A stretch of DNA of 5,222 bases from an uncultured Prevotella sp. (GTDB lineage: Bacteria; Bacteroidota; Bacteroidia; Bacteroidales; Bacteroidaceae), in assembly GCA_900770515.1 (NCBI GenBank), contig CAAHDP010000080.1, forward strand, positions 1-5,222. The letters are read 5' to 3'. Shown piece by piece: positions 1 to 5,222 of the stretch (position 1 is its first letter; every line of letters begins with the position of its first letter). The notes under the pieces were generated by a model. The model ran no database searches. It was not told the origin of the DNA and worked only from the letters and a program-made list of their open reading frames with translations. A program made the translations under genes and the position numbers.

Positions 1-608
1 AGCGCATAGCCAGTATAGGTGACTGGTATGCCGTATGGATCGGCATTGATAGCGAGCACGCTTCCCTTGCCGTCTTCATCGTAAGATGACTGATAAAGAC
101 GGTAAGACCGGTGGGAATATATGTTGTTCATCGAAACTTCGCCTTCGCTCTTATCATCTCCGTCTATTACGGTGAATTTTGAAGAATAGTCAGCCACGGC
201 GTTGGTTCCATCGTGCATTTTCGCTTCAAACTTCTGCAGGCAGAGCGAGAAAGGGAGTTTCTCTTCCTTCATGCCCTGCTCTTCATCTTGAGCCATATAA
301 GTATCTGTAGGCTGACCGATGCGCAGATGAATCATGCCTCTTTTAGCTGATACATGCGTGAGTAGGGCACCCAAGAGGATGATGATGAAGGAGAGATGGA
401 GTGCCAGCGTAGAAGCGCACTTCACTTTTCTTTTGATGATATAGAACGCACCTAGGGCAGCGAGTACTGCCCAGATTAGAATGAACCACCATGCTCCATA
501 GTAGTGGGCATGGGCATAATCCGTGCCCTGGCTTTTTTCCACGATGGTGGCAGCTGCCATGCATACGAGCACAAGGATGTAAAGAATGAATATAATCTTT
601 TTAACCAT
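1..608 (-). CDS. ResB/CcsB-type cytochrome c biogenesis protein (System II), 3' end outside window
   Basis: This is the N-terminal 202 codons of a membrane protein of the ResB/CcsB family, which with CcsA forms the System II synthase that carries heme across the inner membrane and attaches it to CXXCH motifs of apocytochromes. Three hydrophobic segments are visible at about residues 5-23, 39-58 and 69-87, followed by a soluble, presumably periplasmic domain. That domain carries the typical ResB pattern: SMNNIY at 159-164, YRLYQSSYDEDGKGS at 169-183, and DPYG then VTYTGYA at 190-202. His71 lies inside the third membrane segment, matching the TM3 heme-ligand His known from fused CcsBA proteins (His77 in the Helicobacter protein). 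The frame is open to the edge, so it cannot be told whether CcsA is fused or is the next gene. The ATG at 608-606 is chosen because it begins a Lys-Lys n-region directly before the first membrane segment. No Shine-Dalgarno is visible. It appears to be transcribed from its own promoter (641-673). Confidence 0.88.
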   Translation of the reverse strand, partial: MVKKIIFILYILVLVCMAAATIVEKSQGTDYAHAHYYGAWWFILIWAVLAALGAFYIIKRKVKCASTLALHLSFIIILLGALLTHVSAKRGMIHLRIGQPTDTYMAQDEEQGMKEEKLPFSLCLQKFEAKMHDGTNAVADYSSKFTVIDGDDKSEGEVSMNNIYSHRSYRLYQSSYDEDGKGSVLAINADPYGIPVTYTGYA

Positions 609-640
609 ACTTAGTTGGAATCTTGATAGAATTTCCGTTG

Positions 641-673
641 CAAAAATACGATATTATTTGGAGACGAGCAAGA
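641..673 (-). promoter_or_regulatory. Bacteroidota-type promoter for the ResB-like gene
   Basis: Read on the minus strand, TATTTTTG (648-641) matches the Bacteroidota -7 element TAnnTTTG exactly. TCTTG (673-669) lies 20 bases upstream of it and fits the -33 TTG element with normal spacing. The predicted transcript would start a few bases downstream of the -7 box, giving a 5' leader of roughly 25-30 bases before the ATG at 608. The site lies just after the terminator of the upstream operon, as expected for an independent promoter. No operator-like inverted repeat is obvious. The assignment rests on consensus matching only. Confidence 0.62.
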
Positions 674-701
674 TTTTATACGTATATTTAGAGATTCTGA
701 T

Positions 702-742
702 AAAAAAAGCTGCCAAATGCTTTTGATAGCCTGGCAGCTTTT
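702..742 (-). terminator. Rho-independent terminator of the porin-imelysin-cytochrome operon
   Basis: A perfect 11-bp stem is formed by AAAAGCTGCCA (705-715) and TGGCAGCTTTT (732-742), with a 16-base loop. In the minus-strand transcript the stem is followed directly by a run of seven U residues (from A702-A708). It sits 26 bases beyond the stop codon of the di-heme cytochrome gene (769). The A-rich left side and the T-rich stretch after 739 also give a weaker terminator shape on the plus strand, but no plus-strand gene reads into it. Confidence 0.9.
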
Positions 743-768
743 CTTATTTTTGTTTCTTATATAAAAAC

Positions 769-2526
769 TTAGATAGCATTGATGAATGCCACTACAGCAT
801 CACGCTCTTCCTTGGTTGCATTGTAGAAGTTGAGTGCTGAATTGTATGCATCGCTACGGTTATCGTAGCAGTGCCACATGATTGCCTCAACTACATTGCG
901 GGCACGACAGTCGTGCAAACGGTCGCTGCGACCAGTTAGCATGCTTGACAAACCACGACCCCAAAGTGGAGTAGTGCGGCACCATCCTGTACGGATGTCG
1001 TTAGCCATGAACAGACGGTGCTGTACCAAGTCGGTGTATGGATAGATGGTCTGGTTTGGATACTTTGGTAACATGGTGTTAGGATCCTGACCTATGCTCT
1101 TGGCGTAAGCCTTGATAGCATTATCTACCCAATAGTTGTCAGCACCTGTTTTCCATGATGGCTTGTGGCAATTAGTGCATCCCCACTGAGTGAAGAGCTT
1201 CTTACCTTCCTGAACCTGTGCGTTGTCGAGGTTACGGGCAGCAGGAACAGCCAGACCGCGGTGCCAAACCATGAAGTCATAGTAATCCTTGTTGCTCATC
1301 TCTTCCTCGCCATTGTAAGGAGCACCATTCAATAGGTATTTCTCGAAAGTAGCTGACTTGGTTGCATTGTTACAGCTCAGAATCTCGTTTACTCTCTCCT
1401 TGATACCTTCGTCAGTTCCATCTGCATAGTATGGGTGGAGTACAGAAGACTCGTCAGCACCATGCTTCTTGATATAGCTAATTACTTCTGGGTCTTCGCT
1501 CTGATACTTTGCCCAGGCTGGAGTGGTATAGAGGTAATGACGATCGGAACGTGTTACGTTGGTAATGTTCCAGATGGCGTTAGCACCTGCACCATCCTGC
1601 AGGGAAGCACGGGTCATGGCATAGGTAAACTTCTTCACCTTCTTGGTTCCATCTGCCAACTTGTACCAGGCAGTTGAAGCCCAATCGTTAGCAGGCTTGT
1701 CCCACATGGCAGGGTTCAACTCTACGTGTTTCGCCTCATCCTGATAAACCTTCTTCATATCATCCTGGTCGATGGCGTCAAGCAAGCCTGTACCATAGAT
1801 ACCGATGGTTGATTCCAAACGTACATCATAGTTGTCTGGCTTAGGATTGGTATTGAATGCAGACTGAGGGATGGTAACCTCTGGATACTGCAAAGCAAAA
1901 GCCTCGCCATCCTTAGGGAACTTCATAGCCAAACCGCTAGGCATGGTTGTAACCTCATTCCACTGAATGTTGATTTGCTTCTCGTCAACAGGAGCAGAGA
2001 ATGGAGTCATTGCCTTGGTCTGTGGCATACCTGTAACCTCAGATATGTAGCTGTTTGCTGCGTAAGGCTTTCCGTCAGCGGTAGTACCTGCTGTAGGGTG
2101 ATAAATTACGAGCAGATAGCCGTTGCCAAACTGGTCTGCCTGATACTGGTTCTGGAACTTACCATGACCATAGTTAGGATGGCAGTGGATACAACTGCTG
2201 CGAACCCATGCTGGACCAAGACCCTTACGTGGTGCCTCTGTGATGGTGTAAAGGTGCTCGAAGAAATCCTCACCTTTGTTGAAACTGTTTGACAATCCCT
2301 GGTTGGTGGTAGCTGGAGTTTCGGCCGAATAACTCATACCTTCGTCAGTTCCAAGTTCGCCACCTGGATACCATTCTGATGCCTCAAAAACATCGTTAGC
2401 CTTACCAAACTGAGAGTCACCATTTAACTTGTCATTGTTTACAACACTGTTATCGTCAGAGCAGGATGCCAATGGCAATACGAGCAAGCCGAGCAATAAC
2501 ATTTTGCTAATTCTTTGATAAATCAT
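769..2526 (-). CDS. Di-heme c-type cytochrome lipoprotein, DHOR/DUF1111 'thiol oxidoreductase-like' family
   Basis: This 585-residue protein is a di-heme oxidoreductase-like (DHOR, formerly DUF1111) cytochrome, distantly related to the MauG/cytochrome c peroxidase group. Its reaction is not established. An n-region with Arg5 and Lys8, a Leu-rich core and the lipobox LASC (lipid Cys22) mark a lipoprotein; Ser-Asp-Asp after the Cys suggests outer-membrane, possibly surface, placement. Two heme c motifs are present: CIHCH at 112-116, followed by PNYGHGKF, and CTNCH at 450-454. The C-terminal family signature is clear: PYTDLVQH (496-503), RTTPLWGRG (517-525), RLHDCRARNVVEAIMWH (536-552) and a terminal helix ending AFINAI. 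Four non-heme Cys remain after processing (385, 516, 540, 553); two sit where relatives usually have Gly (LHDGRA, WHGGEA). The ATG at 2526 is preferred to Met9, which would lose both basic residues. The leader is A-rich with no Shine-Dalgarno. It is the last gene of the apparent operon, 105 bp after the imelysin gene. Family assignment is firm; the role in iron or heme handling is inferred from the pairing with imelysin. Confidence 0.9.
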   Translation of the reverse strand: MIYQRISKMLLLGLLVLPLASCSDDNSVVNNDKLNGDSQFGKANDVFEASEWYPGGELGTDEGMSYSAETPATTNQGLSNSFNKGEDFFEHLYTITEAPRKGLGPAWVRSSCIHCHPNYGHGKFQNQYQADQFGNGYLLVIYHPTAGTTADGKPYAANSYISEVTGMPQTKAMTPFSAPVDEKQINIQWNEVTTMPSGLAMKFPKDGEAFALQYPEVTIPQSAFNTNPKPDNYDVRLESTIGIYGTGLLDAIDQDDMKKVYQDEAKHVELNPAMWDKPANDWASTAWYKLADGTKKVKKFTYAMTRASLQDGAGANAIWNITNVTRSDRHYLYTTPAWAKYQSEDPEVISYIKKHGADESSVLHPYYADGTDEGIKERVNEILSCNNATKSATFEKYLLNGAPYNGEEEMSNKDYYDFMVWHRGLAVPAARNLDNAQVQEGKKLFTQWGCTNCHKPSWKTGADNYWVDNAIKAYAKSIGQDPNTMLPKYPNQTIYPYTDLVQHRLFMANDIRTGWCRTTPLWGRGLSSMLTGRSDRLHDCRARNVVEAIMWHCYDNRSDAYNSALNFYNATKEERDAVVAFINAI

Positions 2527-2574
2527 AATGTTATTCTGTTTTATAATGTTTTATTTTCTCGTTTAGCGCAGAAT

Positions 2575-2607
2575 AGCATCTCACCAAAAAGCGTATGGTG
2601 AGATGCT
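2575..2607 (-). promoter_or_regulatory. Intergenic stem-loop between imelysin and cytochrome genes
   Basis: AGCATCTCACCA (2575-2586) and TGGTGAGATGCT (2596-2607) form a perfect 12-bp stem with a 9-base loop. It begins 24 bases after the imelysin stop codon and ends 48 bases before the cytochrome start. The minus-strand RNA after the stem reads UUCUGCGCUAAACG, with no U-tract, so it is not a standard intrinsic terminator. It could stabilise the upstream message, mark a processing site or cause partial attenuation. Its formation is well supported by base pairing; its function is unknown. Confidence 0.7.
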
Positions 2608-2631
2608 TCCTGTATGTTTGTTTACCCAAGA

Positions 2632-3885
2632 TTACTCTGGGTTTACTTCATCAAATTTCTTCCCCCAAACGGTACTTACATACTTAACGAATGGGTAAGG
2701 CATACCACCAATTTTGCTGATAGCGTTAGCGATGGCAGTCTCAACACGCTGACCTTCTGCAGATGCATTATCCTTGAAGAACTGATGGAAGCTATACTTA
2801 GCTTTAGAACTTGTACCATTAGTTCCACCATACCACAAGTTCTCGATAGAACGGATGTTGTTCTGGAAGTCGGTGATAGAGTTGTAGCTATATGGAGACT
2901 CTACGTAGCTGATATCACCTGCCTGGAATGGGTTGGCAATCTTGGCTGTACCTACCTCGTTGGAGATGCCCCATGCTGAACCTTCCTCCAAAGAGATAAG
3001 CTGCTGGATGGCTGCCTTCAGTGTTGCAAACTTACTGATAGAAGTGTTGCCTGCATTCTTCAGATTGGCTGCATAAGACTGGTTTTTGTCTGTCAGGTAC
3101 TCAAGACCTGCTGCCTTTACTGCTGCGAGGCGAGATGCGTTAGGATTCTCAGACCATGCTACCTCCAGCTCATATACGTGGTTTACCAAGTCCTCGATAA
3201 CTGCCTCGGCATACTTCAATTCCTCAGAACCCTTTACGTCAGTGAAGCCTTTGTAGGTATCGTTTCCCTTGAACTCTGCAACCTTACGTGGCTGTCCATC
3301 ACGGAAGAGGATAAACTCAAGTGCATGGAAACCAAGGATAGAAGCATCCTCAAGCGCAGCATCACTAAACTTACCTGTTGCAAAGTAGCTGTGGAGGAGT
3401 GTACGGTTCAATGGCCATGAGTCGATGTGTGGGTCAATATCGAAGTCTGATGCTGCACCACCGAGGAAAGCCTCGCTCTTCTCCCACAAGGCACGTGCTT
3501 CCTTGAAAGCTTCGCAGGCATTGTTGATGTTCTCCTGAGTCAGGTTGTTGGTATCTACACTCTTAGGAAGAGCTGTGTGCAACTTCTCTACTGCATCAGC
3601 CAGTGACTTGTATGTTGGCTGGATGGTATTGTCTACTGCATTAGCACATACATTCTTCAGGTATGTTTCCTGATCTGCACTCAAATTTGCGTTGTTTACT
3701 TTGCTGTAAGCTGCACGGAGCGCATTGCAAAGTTCATCGCAGGCATCCATGGCATCCTGACCATACTCCTTGTTTGTAAAGTCATTGTTCTCTACAGGAT
3801 CATCATCACTGCTGCATGAAGTGAAACCTAATGGCAACATGAAGGCTGCCATGAGCATTACTGCACTTTTAAAAACCTTTTTCAT
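2632..3885 (-). CDS. Imelysin-family (Peptidase M75-like) lipoprotein
   Basis: This 417-residue protein is an imelysin-like lipoprotein, the family that includes IrpA and ICMP and shares a helical-bundle fold with the EfeO iron-uptake component. Members are linked to iron acquisition; peptidase activity is doubtful for most. A basic start (MKK), hydrophobic core and lipobox FTSC (lipid Cys24) are followed by SSDDD, an acidic pattern tied to surface export of Bacteroidota lipoproteins. The hallmark GxHxxE motif is intact as GFHALE at 185-190 (3333-3316). Other family features are ARALWEKSEAFLGG (130-143), then DSWPLN (155-160) in the first half, and SPYSYNSITDFQNNI (330-344) in the second. Four further Cys (49, 53, 80, 124) all lie before the GxHxxE motif. 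The start at 3885 is unambiguous from the signal peptide; the leader is A/T-rich without a Shine-Dalgarno. It lies 71 bp after the porin stop with no terminator in that gap, and upstream of the di-heme cytochrome, so the three genes are probably co-transcribed. The iron-related role is inferred from family and context. Confidence 0.93.
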   Translation of the reverse strand: MKKVFKSAVMLMAAFMLPLGFTSCSSDDDPVENNDFTNKEYGQDAMDACDELCNALRAAYSKVNNANLSADQETYLKNVCANAVDNTIQPTYKSLADAVEKLHTALPKSVDTNNLTQENINNACEAFKEARALWEKSEAFLGGAASDFDIDPHIDSWPLNRTLLHSYFATGKFSDAALEDASILGFHALEFILFRDGQPRKVAEFKGNDTYKGFTDVKGSEELKYAEAVIEDLVNHVYELEVAWSENPNASRLAAVKAAGLEYLTDKNQSYAANLKNAGNTSISKFATLKAAIQQLISLEEGSAWGISNEVGTAKIANPFQAGDISYVESPYSYNSITDFQNNIRSIENLWYGGTNGTSSKAKYSFHQFFKDNASAEGQRVETAIANAISKIGGMPYPFVKYVSTVWGKKFDEVNPE

Positions 3886-3956
3886 TTTTATATAAATATT
3901 TTGTTATTGATATGTTTGTTTCAATCACTTTATATTAAGTTCTTCTGTGAGAATCT

Positions 3957-5222
3957 TTAGAGAAACCATCCTTCATAAGCCACACCGATGTTGATGGCTG
4001 GCTCATTGTTGTACTGGCTCTTCAGGAAGCGATGTGAATATTCTGCCTTTACTACAATCTGTTTCACAGGATAGTAATTGATACCTACTGCCATGCGCTG
4101 TACGTTGGTGTAATCGTATGAAGTATTCTTGGTCTTGGAAGCGTATGGATTATAGTGCTCATAACGGCCAAAGAGATACATCTTCTGGTTGGACTGACGG
4201 AGTTTCTCTATTTGTGAGAATACATTGTAGCCGGCCTCGATGCCGTATGCAAAGGCATTCTTGCTGACGAATGCTGAGTGATGGAATGGAGAGAGACCAT
4301 TCAGGCGGTTGGTGAAGTACTTCAGCTGTTTGGCATCACTCAGGTAACCATAGTCTGCCTGACCGCGTACAATCCAGTTATAATTATTGTATGTGAAGTC
4401 GATGGCTCCGATAGCTACCACACCTTTGTACTTAGATTCTGCTCCATCCTTGTTGTTTGGATAAGAGTTGCCGATGGCATGACCATAGTATCCGCTCAGA
4501 CCGATGCGTAAGCCCTTGATGCAGTAGTTGTCGATACGGAGGGCTGTACCATATTTTGTTGCAATTTCACCTTCGGTAGGAGTGCCTGGTCCCTTATTGA
4601 TCCAACCTGTGTTGGTAAAGTTGTCTGAGTTCAAGCCTGCCAGGAATTGCAATTCATATCTCCAGCCCTTTGTCTTACCCCAGAAACTGATACCTGTCTG
4701 ATGCCAAGTGCTTGGGAGGATTGTATTCTCGCCTTCTGGACGATAAACAGTGAAGAAATTCAATGGCTCGTGGTAAGCATTGTTCAAACCAACGGGAACA
4801 ACGATGTGACCAGCCTTGATGTTTGCCCAACGGCCGAATGACTTCTGGATCCAGAACTGTTCGAGTTCGACTTCACCGCCTTTCTCTACTTCCTGTTCCC
4901 ATTCGCCACCTTCTTCATCTTCTTTTTCATAGGCCATGCCTACACCGCCATGCTCAAACTCAATCTCGGTACCCATAGTCCAACCCTTTCCGAAGTCGTA
5001 ACCCAGGTAAATTACTGCATGAGGAATATCAAAACGACCATGACTAGGATCATCCTTGTGCTCGTCAGCCAAACTGTAACGGCTTACGTGGTCGCTGTAG
5101 AAGTTGCGGCTCATGGCAACCTCGCCATAACCACCTACGCTGAGGCGCTTGCCATTCACGTGCTGCATCACGCTGTCGGCAGCCACAGTTTGTGCACTTG
5201 CCGTTGCCAAACCGGCAACCAG
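3957..5222 (-). CDS. Outer-membrane beta-barrel porin, 5' end outside window
   Basis: The frame is open to the right edge and gives 421 visible residues. The first eleven (LVAGLATASAQ) are the end of a signal peptide with a likely cut after ASA, so the true start is a few codons beyond position 5222. The TTG at 5210 falls within the hydrophobic core and is not credible as the start. The mature part alternates aromatic and polar residues as a beta-barrel does (GGYGEVAMSRNF near the N-terminus, AVIYLGYDFGKGWTMGTEIEFEHGG at the second and third strands) and ends in YEGWFL, an aromatic-rich C-terminal strand of the kind recognised by the BAM assembly machinery. A conserved stretch seen in Bacteroidota porins covers VVPVG (141-145), HEP (151-153), FFTVYRPEGE (156-165) and WH (173-174). 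An unusually Glu-rich segment occupies residues 99-122. The family resembles OprO/OprP-like porins, but the substrate cannot be read from sequence. It heads the visible operon with the imelysin and cytochrome lipoproteins, which suggests passage of an iron-related or other small solute. Confidence 0.85.
   Translation of the reverse strand: MVAGLATASAQTVAADSVMQHVNGKRLSVGGYGEVAMSRNFYSDHVSRYSLADEHKDDPSHGRFDIPHAVIYLGYDFGKGWTMGTEIEFEHGGVGMAYEKEDEEGGEWEQEVEKGGEVELEQFWIQKSFGRWANIKAGHIVVPVGLNNAYHEPLNFFTVYRPEGENTILPSTWHQTGISFWGKTKGWRYELQFLAGLNSDNFTNTGWINKGPGTPTEGEIATKYGTALRIDNYCIKGLRIGLSGYYGHAIGNSYPNNKDGAESKYKGVVAIGAIDFTYNNYNWIVRGQADYGYLSDAKQLKYFTNRLNGLSPFHHSAFVSKNAFAYGIEAGYNVFSQIEKLRQSNQKMYLFGRYEHYNPYASKTKNTSYDYTNVQRMAVGINYYPVKQIVVKAEYSHRFLKSQYNNEPAINIGVAYEGWFL

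Noticed and set aside
343..564. 73-codon minus-strand open frame overlapping the ResB-like gene
   Set aside because: It is out of frame with the clear ResB/CcsB reading frame that covers the whole stretch, and it shows no family features.
1435..2292. Plus-strand open frames at 1435-1677 and 1975-2292
   Set aside because: They lie entirely antisense to the di-heme cytochrome gene, have no recognisable domain and no promoter or ribosome site; they are shadows of the real gene.
2575..2607. Intergenic hairpin as a full intrinsic terminator ending the imelysin transcript
   Set aside because: There is no U-tract after the stem on the minus-strand RNA, and no recognisable promoter lies between it and the cytochrome start, so read-through is more likely.
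2613..2620. TATGTTTG on the plus strand (also 3911-3918) as an antisense promoter -7 box
   Set aside because: Both match TAnnTTTG, but neither has a TTG -33 element about 20 bases upstream, and no plus-strand gene follows.
2614..2979. 121-codon plus-strand open frame starting in the imelysin-cytochrome gap
   Set aside because: Almost all of it is antisense to the C-terminal end of the imelysin gene, and its sequence lacks any recognisable motif or coherent hydrophobic pattern.
3178..4841. Plus-strand open frames at 3178-3420, 4278-4511 and 4647-4841
   Set aside because: They are antisense to strongly supported imelysin and porin coding sequence and show no independent coding signs.

Overview
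The window reads as a chromosomal segment from the phylum Bacteroidota, most likely a Prevotella/Segatella-type gut or oral anaerobe. The signs are two lipoproteins with Bacteroidota-style acidic residues right after the lipidated Cys, start codons preceded by A/T-rich leaders without a Shine-Dalgarno motif, a promoter of the TTG-N20-TAnnTTTG type, and a porin of a type common in this phylum. The genus is a guess. All four recognised genes are on the minus strand, so transcription runs from high to low coordinates.

Region by region in transcription order: (1) 5222-3957, an outer-membrane beta-barrel porin whose first codons lie beyond the window edge; (2) 3885-2632, an imelysin-family (Peptidase M75-like) lipoprotein with an intact GxHxxE motif; (3) 2526-769, a di-heme c-type cytochrome lipoprotein of the DHOR/DUF1111 'thiol oxidoreductase-like' family with two CXXCH motifs; (4) a strong intrinsic terminator at 702-742; (5) a Bacteroidota-type promoter at 641-673; (6) 608-1, the N-terminal part of a ResB/CcsB-type System II cytochrome c biogenesis protein that runs off the left edge.

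Genes 1-3 look like one transcription unit: same strand, gaps of 71 and 105 bp, no terminator between the first two, and a U-tract terminator only after the third. The 105-bp gap holds a 12-bp perfect stem-loop without a U-tract, which may tune expression of the cytochrome relative to the imelysin. Imelysin plus DHOR cytochrome is a recurrent pair in iron-regulated loci of several Gram-negative groups, so an outer-membrane iron acquisition or redox role is the best working hypothesis. Its substrate and mechanism are not shown by the sequence. The cytochrome needs covalent heme attachment in the periplasm, and the System II gene next door, although on its own promoter, encodes part of that machinery.

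No tRNA, rRNA, CRISPR array, insertion sequence or plus-strand gene is supported. No intergenic stretch exceeds 160 bp.
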